Assembly (NCBI GenBank): GCA_013298945.1
Contig: JAAFJR010000001.1
Span: 777,337-841,336 of the forward strand
DNA from: Polaromonas sp.
Lineage (GTDB): Bacteria; Pseudomonadota; Gammaproteobacteria; Burkholderiales; Burkholderiaceae_C
DNA length: 64,000 bases
Direction: 5' to 3'
Position numbers and translations under genes: made by a program. The notes under the pieces were generated by a model. The model saw only the letters and a program-made list of their open reading frames with translations. It was not told the DNA's origin and did not search any database. Below are positions 25,177-33,819 of this stretch, piece by piece; the first letter of the stretch is position 1, and each line of letters starts with the position of its first letter.

Positions 25177-26592
25177 ATGGCAAAGACCGTCGCTGACGTG
25201 ATGAAAATGGTTAAAGACAACGAAGTCAAGTTTGTTGACTTCCGCTTTACCGATACCCGTGGCAAAGAGCAGCACGTTACTGTGCCTGTGTCTCACTTTG
25301 ACGAAGATAAGTTCACCTCAGGCCACGCGTTTGACGGTTCTTCAATCGCTGGTTGGAAAGGCATTGAAGCCTCTGATATGCAATTGATGCCGGACGCTAA
25401 CACTGCCAACATCGACCCGTTCTTTGAAGAAACAACGTTATTCATGAGCTGCGACGTGGTTGAGCCTGCTGACGGCAAAGCTTACGACCGTGACCCACGT
25501 TCTGTGGCCAAGCGCGCAGAAGCCTATTTGAAAGCTTCTGGTTTGGGCGACACCGCTTATTTCGGTCCAGAGCCAGAGTTCTTCGTGTTTGACAGCGTTC
25601 GCTGGAACACAGACATGTCTGGTTCGTTCTTCAAAATCGACGAATACGAAGCACCATGGAACTCTGGCGCGAAAATGGAAGGCAACAACCATGGTCACCG
25701 TCCAACCATCAAGGGCGGCTATTTCCCTGTGCCACCAGTCGACAGCATGCACGATATGCGCTCTGAAATGTCTTTGATTCTCGAATCATTGGGCATTCCG
25801 GTTGAAGTTCACCACCATGAAGTTGCAGGCCCAGGCCAAAACGAATTGGGCACGAAGTTCAGCACATTGACTCAACGTGCTGATTGGACTCAAGTCTTGA
25901 AGTACGTGGTGCAAAACGTGGCTAACGCTTACGGCAAAACCGCGACATTTATGCCAAAACCCATCGTTGGCGACAACGGCTCCGGCATGCACGTGCACCA
26001 GTCTATTTGGAAAGACGGCAAAAACTTGTTCGCTGGCGACGGCTATGCAGGTTTGTCTGAGTATGCTTTGTTCTACATCGGCGGTATCATCAAGCATGCT
26101 CGTGCCTTGAACGCGATTACCAACCCAGGCACCAACAGCTACAAGCGTTTGGTTCCAGGCTACGAAGCACCGGTCAAATTGGCATACTCTGCTAAAAACC
26201 GCTCTGCCTCTATCCGTATCCCTCACGTTGCGAATCCAAAAGGTCGCCGTGTTGAAGCGCGTTTCCCAGATCCATTGATGAACCCATACCTCGGCTTCTC
26301 AGCCTTGATGATGGCAGGTTTGGACGGCGTGGAAAACAAAATCCATCCAGGCGAAGCAGCGACCAAAGATTTGTACCATCTGCCACCAGAAGAGGACAAA
26401 TTGGTTCCAACCGTGTGCCACAGCTTAGACCAAGCTTTGGACTGCCTCGACGCAGACCGCAAGTTCTTGACCAAAGGTGGCGTGTTCACCGACAGCATGT
26501 TGGATGCGTACATTGAACTCAAAATGACTGAGGTCACACGCATGCGTATGGCCACTCACCCGGTTGAGTTTGACATGTACTACTCACTGTAA
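25177..26592 (+). CDS. glnA: glutamine synthetase type I
   Basis: ATP-dependent ligation of ammonia to glutamate, the main nitrogen assimilation step. The 471-residue protein starts [12 protein letters not shown] at ATG 25177 after a TAGGAG Shine-Dalgarno; a TTG three bases upstream is not the start. GSI motifs include [37 protein letters not shown] and [18 protein letters not shown]. The adenylylation loop DLYHLPPEE contains the modifiable Tyr, so GlnE control is expected. Upstream NtrC sites and a sigma-54 promoter, and ntrB-ntrC downstream, fit nitrogen regulation. Confidence 0.97.
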   Translation: MAKTVADVMKMVKDNEVKFVDFRFTDTRGKEQHVTVPVSHFDEDKFTSGHAFDGSSIAGWKGIEASDMQLMPDANTANIDPFFEETTLFMSCDVVEPADGKAYDRDPRSVAKRAEAYLKASGLGDTAYFGPEPEFFVFDSVRWNTDMSGSFFKIDEYEAPWNSGAKMEGNNHGHRPTIKGGYFPVPPVDSMHDMRSEMSLILESLGIPVEVHHHEVAGPGQNELGTKFSTLTQRADWTQVLKYVVQNVANAYGKTATFMPKPIVGDNGSGMHVHQSIWKDGKNLFAGDGYAGLSEYALFYIGGIIKHARALNAITNPGTNSYKRLVPGYEAPVKLAYSAKNRSASIRIPHVANPKGRRVEARFPDPLMNPYLGFSALMMAGLDGVENKIHPGEAATKDLYHLPPEEDKLVPTVCHSLDQALDCLDADRKFLTKGGVFTDSMLDAYIELKMTEVTRMRMATHPVEFDMYYSL

Positions 26593-26606
26593 TACTGTTC
26601 AGTTGT

Positions 26607-26636
26607 AAAAAAAGGACGGCTTGCCGTCCTTTTTTG
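26607..26636 (+). terminator. terminator after glnA
   Basis: A perfect AAGGACGGC / GCCGTCCTT hairpin with a 2-nt TT loop flanked by A- and T-runs, 14 bp after the glnA stop. It is symmetrical and could act on both strands. It separates glnA from the DUF4124-like and ntrBC genes. Confidence 0.92.
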
Positions 26637-26668
26637 TTTTTTAGCTGGTTTGCGGGATAATAGGGTTT

Positions 26669-27241
26669 ATGAAATTTAATGTTAATGTTGCTGTAGTTGC
26701 TCGTTCATGCATGTCTTTTGAATGCTTGTTGCTAATTGGTATCGCAGCATGGGCAGGTTTTGCTGCTGCTCAGGGAGCCGTCTATCGCTGCAAAGGCAAT
26801 GAATACGTTGCTAGCGTGAAAGACTCAAAGAACGGTGAATGCAAACTGCTTGAAGGTGGCAACGTAACGGTCGTGCAGGGTACGCGTCCTAATGGTAATT
26901 CCGGTAATGCAGGTACGGCGCCGGTGAAAGTAGCTTCTGCTGCGCCATCGTCCTCCAGCGGCAGCTCGCGCAACAATAGCGTGGAGCAAAAAACACGCGA
27001 TTCTGATTCACGCAATATTTTAGAATCTGAGTTGAAAAAAGCTGAGAGCAAACAAGCTGAGCTTCTCAAAGAATATAACAATGGTGAGCCAGATAAAAAT
27101 GCTCTAGACATTAAAAACCCGCAACGTTATGTGGATCGTGTTGCAGAGTTGAAAGCTAATATTGCACGCAACGACAGTGATATTGCTGGCATCAAGCGCG
27201 AATTGGGGCGCAACCAAGGTTCCACCGCTCGCGCGAATTGA
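26669..27241 (+). CDS. secreted DUF4124-like coiled-coil protein
   Basis: A 190-residue protein with a signal peptide (LLLIGIAAWAGFAAAQG), then GAVYRCKGNEYVASVKDSKNGECKLLEG in small pieces. The YxC and GEC cysteines resemble DUF4124 proteins. A Ser/Gly-rich linker is followed by a charged heptad-like region (ILESELKKAESKQAELLKE) and a final helix. No enzymatic motif is seen. It lies between glnA and ntrB in the usual Comamonadaceae position for such a protein and ends 7 bp before the chosen ntrB start. Confidence 0.72.
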   Translation: MKFNVNVAVVARSCMSFECLLLIGIAAWAGFAAAQGAVYRCKGNEYVASVKDSKNGECKLLEGGNVTVVQGTRPNGNSGNAGTAPVKVASAAPSSSSGSSRNNSVEQKTRDSDSRNILESELKKAESKQAELLKEYNNGEPDKNALDIKNPQRYVDRVAELKANIARNDSDIAGIKRELGRNQGSTARAN

Positions 27242-27248
27242 AGTCGCT

Positions 27249-28289
27249 TTGAAGTCGCTCGATTTACTGGCCACCTCAGTTGCGGTGGTTCAGCGCTCTG
27301 GTATTGTGCTTTTTGCAAATGCAGCTTTTGAAGATGCCTTAGGCACGTCGCGGCGCGTGATACAGGGCGCACATATTTCTCACTGCTTTACCGAGCCCGA
27401 ACTCATGGATTCTGCGCTAGTAGGGGCTATTGGTAACGAGTTTGCGACTTTACGCTATGACGCCAAACTCAAACGTATAAATCAAGAGCCCGTGCCTGTG
27501 CATGTGATCGTGACTCCTACAGAAACAGCGGGTGACATTTTGGTGGAGCTACTGCCTATTGAGCAGCAAACCAAACAAGATCGCGAAGAACGCTCACAAG
27601 AGCAGGCGCAGGCCAACAAAGAGCTGATTCGCAATCTCGCGCACGAGATAAAAAACCCCTTAGGCGGTATCCGTGGTGCAGCGCAGTTGCTAGAGATGGA
27701 AATTGCCGACAGAAGCTTGCACGAATACACACAGGTCATCATCCATGAAGCTGATCGCTTGCAAGTATTGGTCGACCGTTTACTTGCCCCGCATCGCAAG
27801 CCGCATGTGGTGGGCGATGTAAACATCCATGAGGTTTGCGAAAGGGTGCGGTCCTTGGTCTTGGCTGAGTTTCCTACGGGTTTGACCATCAAACGCCAGT
27901 ACGACATCTCGATTCCTGAGTTCAGAGGCGACCGCGAGCAGTTGATACAAGCTTTACTCAATATCGTGCATAACGCGAGCTATGCCCTTGAAAGCCAGAT
28001 TCAAGCTGCAAGTGCCGAAATTATTTTACATACACGCATTGCAAGGCAGGTGACATTTGGTAAACAGCGCTATAAATTGGCACTGGAATTGCATGTCATA
28101 GACAACGGTCCTGGCATACCGGAAGCAATCAAAGATCGCATTTTTTACCCGCTCGTATCGGGCCGAGATGGCGGTTCTGGCTTAGGGCTCACATTGGCGC
28201 AAACCTTTGTGGGTCAGCATAATGGCTTGATTGAGTGCGATAGTGCGCCAGGGCGGACGGATTTTAAAATACTCATACCGCTGCTTTGA
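27249..28289 (+). CDS. ntrB: nitrogen regulation sensor histidine kinase NtrB
   Basis: Two-component kinase/phosphatase that controls NtrC in response to PII. A PAS domain opens with LDLLATSVAVVQRSGIVLFA. The H-box is RNLAHEIKNPLGGIRGAAQL with the phospho-accepting His. ALLNIVHNASYAL is the N-box, DNGPGIP the G1 and GSGLGLTLAQ the G2 box. It has no membrane segment, so it is cytosolic. I chose TTG 27249 (346 residues), which starts at the PAS domain after GAAG. A longer frame from TTG 27162 would overlap the upstream gene by 80 bp. It is followed after 18 bp by ntrC. Confidence 0.92.
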   Translation: MKSLDLLATSVAVVQRSGIVLFANAAFEDALGTSRRVIQGAHISHCFTEPELMDSALVGAIGNEFATLRYDAKLKRINQEPVPVHVIVTPTETAGDILVELLPIEQQTKQDREERSQEQAQANKELIRNLAHEIKNPLGGIRGAAQLLEMEIADRSLHEYTQVIIHEADRLQVLVDRLLAPHRKPHVVGDVNIHEVCERVRSLVLAEFPTGLTIKRQYDISIPEFRGDREQLIQALLNIVHNASYALESQIQAASAEIILHTRIARQVTFGKQRYKLALELHVIDNGPGIPEAIKDRIFYPLVSGRDGGSGLGLTLAQTFVGQHNGLIECDSAPGRTDFKILIPLL

Positions 28290-28307
28290 TAGAAGGTTAA
28301 ACAACAC

Positions 28308-29885
28308 ATGAAGCCCATTTGGATCGTAGATGATGACCAATCCATCCGCTTCGTTTTAGAAAAAGCGCTGCTGCGCGAAAGCCTGCCCACCCGCAGTTTT
28401 ACCAACCCGCGTGACGTGTTAACCGCCTTGAACGAGCTTGAGGATGGTAGTGATCTAGCGCCGCAAATCTTGGTCAGCGACATTCGCATGCCAGGCGGCT
28501 CGGGTTTGGACTTGCTCGAAAAGGTAAAACAAAAATTCCCCGGTCTGCCTGTCATCATCATGACGGCGTATTCTGATTTAGATAGTGCGGTATCCGCTTT
28601 TCAAGGCGGTGCTTTTGAATATTTGCCTAAGCCGTTTGACGTGCCCAAAGCCGTCGAGCTGATTCGCCGCGCTGTTGATGAAAGCCTGCGTGAAGAAGTG
28701 GCCGAAGAGCGCATGGTGGCAGCCCCAGAAATGCTGGGCCAAGCGCCAGCCATGCAAGACGTTTTCCGCGCGATTGGTAAGCTGTCGCAAAGTAACGTCA
28801 CGGTCATGATTACTGGTGAGAGCGGAACAGGTAAAGAACTCGTCGCCCGTGCATTACACAAGCATTCTCCAAGAGGCGATGTGACTAAATCTGTGGCTAA
28901 AACGGGTTCAAACTTGTTGCCATCGCTCACCCGAGAAGGCCCCTTTGTTGCCATCAACACCGCCGCCATTCCCAAAGACTTGCTAGAAAGCGAACTCTTT
29001 GGCCATGAGCGCGGCGCTTTCACTGGCGCACAAACCATGCGCCGTGGCCGCTTTGAGCAAGCTGACGGCGGCACACTGTTTTTAGACGAAATTGGCGACA
29101 TGCCGTTCGACTTGCAAACACGTTTACTGCGCGTGCTCAGCGATGGGCATTTCTACCGTGTCGGCGGCCATACGGCCATCAAAACCAATGTGCGTGTTAT
29201 CGCCGCCACGCATCAAGACCTAGAGCAGCGCGTCAAAGAGGGCGGTTTCAGGGAAGACTTATTCCATCGCCTGAACGTCATTCGCCTGCGTCTGCCAGCC
29301 TTGCACCAGCGTCGCGAAGATATTCCTATGCTGTCCAAACACTTTTTGATTCAAAGTGCCAAGCAGCTGGGCGTGGAGCCGAAACGTTTCACCGAAGCTG
29401 CACTGGCTCAATTGGCTGGTTTTAGTTTTCCAGGCAATGTGCGCCAGCTGGAAAATATTTGTCACTGGCTCACCGTCATGGCGCCTAGCCAAGTGATTGA
29501 GCCTAAGGATTTGCCACCAGAAGTGCAAAGTACCGCGACAATGTCGTCCGTTGTTGAATCGCATTGGAGCGACACAGCTACAGCCGCCGTTCCTACGACG
29601 CCATTAGCTGTGGTGACGCATACCGCGCTCAATGGCACTGGTTACCATGACAGCGAGACATCAGCCGAGAACTGGGAGCAGGGCATGTACAAAGTCGCGC
29701 AACAGCTGTTAGCCACGGACCGCACTGACGTGTGGGACGAGATGACGCGCCGCTTTGAAACCCATTTGATTCAAGCCGCACTCTCCAGCAGCAAAGGCCG
29801 TCGCATCGATGCAGCACACAAGCTTGGCATTGGTCGCAACACGATTACGCGCAAGATTCAAGAATTAGGTTTAGATAAAGCCTAA
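28308..29885 (+). CDS. ntrC: nitrogen regulation response regulator NtrC, with in-frame insertion in AAA+ domain
   Basis: Sigma-54 activator, 525 residues. The receiver domain has the DDD acidic pocket (residues 8-10), phospho-acceptor Asp58 (VSDIRMPGG) and Lys of YLPKPF. The AAA+ domain has Walker A GESGTGKE, the sigma-54 contact loop ELFGHERGAFTGA, and Walker B GGTLFLDEIGD. A C-terminal Fis-type HTH (DAAHKLGIGRNTITRKIQEL) ends it. Between HKHSPR and GPFVAINTAAIPK, adjacent in the family, lie about 20 extra residues (GDVTKSVAKTGSNLLPSLT). The reading frame is intact. It likely activates glnA. Confidence 0.95.
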   Translation: MKPIWIVDDDQSIRFVLEKALLRESLPTRSFTNPRDVLTALNELEDGSDLAPQILVSDIRMPGGSGLDLLEKVKQKFPGLPVIIMTAYSDLDSAVSAFQGGAFEYLPKPFDVPKAVELIRRAVDESLREEVAEERMVAAPEMLGQAPAMQDVFRAIGKLSQSNVTVMITGESGTGKELVARALHKHSPRGDVTKSVAKTGSNLLPSLTREGPFVAINTAAIPKDLLESELFGHERGAFTGAQTMRRGRFEQADGGTLFLDEIGDMPFDLQTRLLRVLSDGHFYRVGGHTAIKTNVRVIAATHQDLEQRVKEGGFREDLFHRLNVIRLRLPALHQRREDIPMLSKHFLIQSAKQLGVEPKRFTEAALAQLAGFSFPGNVRQLENICHWLTVMAPSQVIEPKDLPPEVQSTATMSSVVESHWSDTATAAVPTTPLAVVTHTALNGTGYHDSETSAENWEQGMYKVAQQLLATDRTDVWDEMTRRFETHLIQAALSSSKGRRIDAAHKLGIGRNTITRKIQELGLDKA

Positions 29886-29897
29886 ATAGATAAAAAT

Positions 29898-29945
29898 GGC
29901 TATAGCCGGCGTATTTATTGCCTAAGCAGCTATATTATTTATAGC
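29898..29945 (-). repeat. dispersed repeat, copy 8 (ntrC-xthA gap)
   Basis: A near-consensus intergenic copy with the full TAGCCGGCGTATTTATTGCC core. It overlaps the xthA stop and could act as a hairpin between the convergent genes. Confidence 0.92.
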
Positions 29946-30706
29946 GTTACAACTACCGGTGCGTGGTCACTAGGTCGTTCGTTTTTGCGGGGTAATTTGT
30001 CAATGGCACAAGCAGTGACAGACGATTTAAGCGCGTTGCTCACCAAAATGTGATCAATGCGCAGGCCTTGATTTTTTCGAAATCGAAAATCGCGGTAATC
30101 CCACCAGCTGTAGTTTTTAGCGGGCTGATCAAACAAGCGCACAGCATCTGTCAAACCCAGTGCTACCAGAGCACGAAGATGGTAGCGTTCTTCCTCGGTG
30201 CAGTGGATGGTGCCTTCTAGCCCCACGGGGTCCCACACGTCCAAATCGTCAAAGGTGATGTTGTAGTCGCCCATGATGACCAGCTTGGGGTGCGCTTGTA
30301 GCTCTGTTTTCAGCCAATCACGCAGACCTTTGAGCCAATTCATTTTGTAGTCAAATTTTTCGCTGCCAGGTTCATGCCCATTGGGGAAATACGCGCCTAT
30401 CACACGTATGTCGTCTACTGTAGCCGTAATAACCCGTGCCAAATCGTCAGTAAAGCCCGGAATGTTCTTAACCACATCTGAAACTGTAAGCCCCGTTTTG
30501 CTTAGCAAAGCTACGCCGTTATAGGTTTTTTGGCCAAACCATTGGGCGTTGTAGCCCGCTTCCTGAAACGCCGCTGCTGGAAACTTATCGTCCGTCATCT
30601 TGGTTTCTTGCAGCACCAATACATCGACAGGGTTAGCGGCCAGCCAGTCTAATACTTGTGGTAGGCGTACGGTGAGGGAGTTGACATTCCATGTCGCTAA
30701 TTTCAT
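29939..30706 (-). CDS. xthA: exodeoxyribonuclease III
   Basis: AP endonuclease / 3'-5' exonuclease of base excision repair, 255 residues. Motifs in order: KLATWNVNSL, LQETKM (metal Glu), RVIGAYFPNG, GDYNITFDDLDV (catalytic Asp, Asn) and SDHAPVVVTL (catalytic His). ATG 30706 is chosen over 30748 because a GAAGGA Shine-Dalgarno lies before it and the family N-terminus is MKLATWN. Its 3' end abuts a dispersed repeat (29898-29945). It lies 13 bp downstream of folA. Confidence 0.94.
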   Translation of the reverse strand: MKLATWNVNSLTVRLPQVLDWLAANPVDVLVLQETKMTDDKFPAAAFQEAGYNAQWFGQKTYNGVALLSKTGLTVSDVVKNIPGFTDDLARVITATVDDIRVIGAYFPNGHEPGSEKFDYKMNWLKGLRDWLKTELQAHPKLVIMGDYNITFDDLDVWDPVGLEGTIHCTEEERYHLRALVALGLTDAVRLFDQPAKNYSWWDYRDFRFRKNQGLRIDHILVSNALKSSVTACAIDKLPRKNERPSDHAPVVVTL

Positions 30707-30719
30707 GACATTTCCTTCA

Positions 30720-31235
30720 TCAGTCTTCTTTACGCAAGTAAGTGACAAAGCTAAACGCTAAACCTGTTTTTGAGATGTGAGCTTCACGTGCCGTCTCTTG
30801 CCATTCAGCGCCTAGCTGTGGGGCAAATGCATCGCCTTCAAAGTCAGCATCAATCTCAGTCACAACAATGCGTTTTGCTAAAGACAAAGACTCTGCGTAA
30901 ATTTGCGCACCACCAATCACCCAAACCTGTTCGGGGCTGGGGTCTAGAATGATACTCATATGCTCGCAAATTGATAGCGCTTCAAGCATGTGATTTGCTG
31001 GTATGGCGCCATCTGCGCGCCAATCAATTTGCCTGGTGATGACAACATTGGTGCGCCCGGGCAGCGGCCTAAACTGTGGCGGCAATGAGTCCCACGTTTT
31101 GCGCCCCATGATGACGGGGCAGCCCAGCGTGGTGCGTTTGAAATGTGCCAAGTCTTCTGGCAAATGCCACGGCATACTGCCTTTGTAGCCAATGACGCGA
31201 TTTCTAGCTTGTGCCCAAATGATGTTAATTTGCAT
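30720..31235 (-). CDS. folA: dihydrofolate reductase
   Basis: NADPH-dependent reduction of dihydrofolate to tetrahydrofolate. The 171-residue protein starts INIIWAQARNRVIGYKGSMP with the Met20-type loop WHLPEDLAHFKR, where the active-site acidic residue sits. PVIMGRKTWDSLP and VWVIGGAQIYAESL follow, both NADPH-site motifs. It is encoded just upstream of xthA and two genes from thyA, whose dihydrofolate product it recycles. Confidence 0.95.
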   Translation of the reverse strand: MQINIIWAQARNRVIGYKGSMPWHLPEDLAHFKRTTLGCPVIMGRKTWDSLPPQFRPLPGRTNVVITRQIDWRADGAIPANHMLEALSICEHMSIILDPSPEQVWVIGGAQIYAESLSLAKRIVVTEIDADFEGDAFAPQLGAEWQETAREAHISKTGLAFSFVTYLRKED

Positions 31236-31255
31236 GGCAATGAATATGGAGCATG

Positions 31256-31292
31256 AAAAAAGGCTTTAGTTTAATGAACTAAAGCCTTTTTT
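31256..31292 (-). terminator. bidirectional-looking terminator between the small membrane gene and folA
   Basis: AAAAAGGCTTTAGTT / AACTAAAGCCTTTTT, a 15-bp stem with a short loop and T-runs on both sides. On the minus strand it terminates the 31323-31586 gene before folA starts. Confidence 0.88.
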
Positions 31293-31322
31293 GCGCAAGC
31301 CGCGCTAAGGAAAGCAAGTTTT

Positions 31323-31586
31323 TTAAAATATGCGGTGTTTTTTCTTGATACTTAAAGATTCGCCTGCGCTGAAAACAGCCAAAATGACCGCCGCACCTAG
31401 CAAACCACCAGCAACCAGCCCAGTAGTTGTTGACATATCGAACATGGCACTCAGGTATTTGCCTAAAAACAAGGCACCTGTCAAACCTGCAATGCCATTG
31501 CCTATCGCGCCCAAGCTGTAACTGTTCAGCACCGCCGCTGCTTGCCCCGTCAAAATGCCGATTGTGAGAAGTGCTAATAAGTCCAT
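31323..31586 (-). CDS. small glycine-rich membrane protein
   Basis: An 87-residue hydrophobic protein with three predicted membrane helices (LLALLTIGILTGQAAAV, GLTGALFLGKY, GLVAGGLLGAAVILAVF) and a basic C-terminus KKKHRIF. The layout resembles the GlsB/YeaQ/YmgE group of small envelope proteins, but I cannot confirm membership. A GGAGTAAT Shine-Dalgarno precedes the ATG. It is a single-gene unit ending at the terminator at 31256. Confidence 0.65.
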   Translation of the reverse strand: MDLLALLTIGILTGQAAAVLNSYSLGAIGNGIAGLTGALFLGKYLSAMFDMSTTTGLVAGGLLGAAVILAVFSAGESLSIKKKHRIF

Positions 31587-31744
31587 GGTATTACTCCTTA
31601 TGCAGCCTCCACCGAGAAGCTACGATAAAAGTATACGAATTTGAACTAAAAATAAGTAGTGAATAGTACCCGTTTTTACTAACTGGAACACCTGAAACAC
31701 GCAGTTACAAAGGCTGAATTTTCCTATTTTTCCCTATCAAAAAC

Positions 31745-32566
31745 TCAAACCGCCACAGGCGCTTTGATGGCTGGATGACTCTCATAACCGACGATTTCGA
31801 AGTCTTCAAACTGGTAGTCAAAAATCGATTCTGGCCGGCGTTTGATCTGCAAAGTGGGGTAACCCATAGGTTCTCTGCTCAGCTGCAGTTTGACCTGCTC
31901 CGCATGGTTGCTGTAAATATGGCAGTCGCCACCCGTCCAAATAAAGTCGCCCACATCCAAGTCGCACTGCTGCGCCACCATGTGGGTGAGCAGGGCGTAG
32001 CTGGCGATGTTGAAAGGCACGCCCAAGAAGATATCAGCACTGCGCTGGTACAGCTGGCAGCTCAATTTGCCTTTACCGCCAGCCACAGTCGCAGGCGCGA
32101 CGTAAAATTGGAAAAACGCATGGCAAGGCATCAAAGCCATTTTGTCCAGCTCACCCACGTTCCAGCTACTCACGATGATGCGGCGGGAGTCTGGGTTAGA
32201 TTTCAGGGTTTTGATGACCTCTGCAATCTGGTCAATATGCCGTCCATCAGCCGTTGGCCAAGAGCGCCATTGCACACCGTAAACAGGGCCGAGATCGCCA
32301 TCTGGCTTGGCCCATTCGTCCCAAATCGTCACGCCACGCTCGGTTAACCAGTTGTTGTTACTTGAGCCGGTCAAAAACCATAGCAGTTCAGTGATGATGG
32401 CTTTGACGAAGACCTTTTTCGTCGTCACCAGCGGAAAGCCTTGGCTCAAGTCATAACGCATTTGATAGCCGAACACACTTTTCGTGCCCGTGCCCGTGCG
32501 GTCAGCTTTGGAAACGCCGTGGGTGTCAACATGGCGCAGGAAGGTTTCGTATTGGTTGGATGGCAT
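31745..32566 (-). CDS. thyA: thymidylate synthase
   Basis: Methylates dUMP to dTMP using methylenetetrahydrofolate. A 273-residue protein with [12 protein letters not shown], the catalytic cysteine in [30 protein letters not shown] and GDCHIYSNH. It has a slightly longer central segment than E. coli ThyA (264 residues), still within family range. The upstream MFS gene ends 14 bp before its ATG, so the two are probably cotranscribed. Confidence 0.96.
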   Translation of the reverse strand: MPSNQYETFLRHVDTHGVSKADRTGTGTKSVFGYQMRYDLSQGFPLVTTKKVFVKAIITELLWFLTGSSNNNWLTERGVTIWDEWAKPDGDLGPVYGVQWRSWPTADGRHIDQIAEVIKTLKSNPDSRRIIVSSWNVGELDKMALMPCHAFFQFYVAPATVAGGKGKLSCQLYQRSADIFLGVPFNIASYALLTHMVAQQCDLDVGDFIWTGGDCHIYSNHAEQVKLQLSREPMGYPTLQIKRRPESIFDYQFEDFEIVGYESHPAIKAPVAV

Positions 32567-32579
32567 GGCACTTATTTTA

Positions 32580-33734
32580 TCAAGTCAATCTATCCAGCCA
32601 AGTCGTCACCGCCAACAAGCCCATAAGCAGCACGACGACAACTGGCATGATGACCCCAAGCCCCAACCAAGTAGCCAGCAAGCCAAAAGCTCCTGGAATC
32701 ACCGAAAAACCAGCGTAGGCAGCGATCATTTGCCGGCTGATCACCTTGGCAGCCACGTCTTCTGGAAAGCGTTTAGCGGCTTCATGCATGAGTGACGGAA
32801 AAATAGGCGCGCAGCCCAAGCCCATCAACACCAAGCCTGCTAGTGACGCATCACCCACCCAGCCGTGTGCCGCAAACAGCGCCGCGCCCATCATGGCTGT
32901 GCAAACACCCAATTGAACCAGCTTGCGATTTCCCAGCTTGTTGGCCACCAGCCCCACAGCGAATCGCCCAGCCGTGATTGCACCAAAATACACCGCCACC
33001 CACACACCTGCCTGCGGCAGCGGCATACCCCGATCTGTCGCCAAAATACTCGCCGCCCACAGCCCCGTGCCCATCTCAGCTGCAACATAGAGCAAAAAAG
33101 TAGCCGGTGCCAGCCAGGTTGCCAGCGTCTGCACGGGTTTAAAAACATGGCTATCAGCATGTCCCGTGGCAGGCGGTGTCGCATTTTCACGCGACCACAA
33201 CGACAGGGTCAAAAAAAGCACCACAGCCAGCGCCAGCTGCAGCATGCCAATGGTGGACGCACCCCTTGTCCACCCATCAGGAGATGCAATCGCCCAGCTC
33301 ATGATCAACGGCCCCAGCGTCGCCCCCACGCCCCAAAAGCCATGCAGCCAGTTCATATGCCGCGAGGAATAATGCGCTGCCACAAAGTGGTTCAAACTCG
33401 TGTCCACTGCACCCGCGCCTATGCCCATAGGCACAGCCAGCAGCACCAGCCAAGCAAACGAGGGTGCATAAGCATAGCCCACCAAGGCCAAAGCCGTCAT
33501 CAAACAACTGGCTGCAACCACAACCCCCGCGCCCACACGCTTAACCACCGCAACAGCAAAATAGCTAGAAATTGCAGCGCAAACCGTACCCATCAACGTA
33601 AACACCCCCACCGCCGCCAGCGGCTGCCCCATATCCACCCGAATAGCCGGCCAAGCCACCCCAATCACCCCGTCGGGCAGCCCCAGACTGATGAAAGACA
33701 CATAAATGATGCCGAGTAAGAGTAAATGTACCAA
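32580..33734 (-). CDS. major facilitator superfamily transporter
   Basis: A 384-residue, 12-helix secondary transporter. It begins with a helix containing [19 protein letters not shown], as in the FucP/sugar-like MFS branch. The N-half has [20 protein letters not shown], and [15 protein letters not shown] is another family segment. The second half includes [19 protein letters not shown], the repeated MFS loop motif. The substrate is not predictable. A repeat copy sits upstream at 33762. Confidence 0.86.
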   Translation of the reverse strand: MVHLLLLGIIYVSFISLGLPDGVIGVAWPAIRVDMGQPLAAVGVFTLMGTVCAAISSYFAVAVVKRVGAGVVVAASCLMTALALVGYAYAPSFAWLVLLAVPMGIGAGAVDTSLNHFVAAHYSSRHMNWLHGFWGVGATLGPLIMSWAIASPDGWTRGASTIGMLQLALAVVLFLTLSLWSRENATPPATGHADSHVFKPVQTLATWLAPATFLLYVAAEMGTGLWAASILATDRGMPLPQAGVWVAVYFGAITAGRFAVGLVANKLGNRKLVQLGVCTAMMGAALFAAHGWVGDASLAGLVLMGLGCAPIFPSLMHEAAKRFPEDVAAKVISRQMIAAYAGFSVIPGAFGLLATWLGLGVIMPVVVVLLMGLLAVTTWLDRLT

Positions 33735-33761
33735 TTAGTGCTAAAAAATAGTATAAATATG

Positions 33762-33808
33762 AATATAGCCGGCGTATTTATTGCCTAAGCAGCTATAAAA
33801 AATATAGT
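33762..33808 (-). repeat. dispersed repeat, copy 9 (upstream of the MFS gene)
   Basis: Near-consensus copy (TAGCCGGCGTATTTATTGCC) between the FAD oxidoreductase stop and the MFS transporter start. Confidence 0.92.
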
Positions 33809-33819
33809 GAACTTTGGGT

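Noticed and set aside
27162..27248. Longer N-terminus for NtrB
   Set aside because: It would overlap the upstream gene by 80 bp and lacks similarity to the family; TTG 27249 fits the PAS start.
28878..28938. Frameshift or assembly error in ntrC
   Set aside because: The insertion keeps the frame and all downstream motifs are intact, so it is treated as a real insertion.
32865..33719. 284-codon frame opposite the MFS gene
   Set aside because: His/Arg/Gln-rich translation without domains, fully antisense to a well-formed transporter; a shadow frame.
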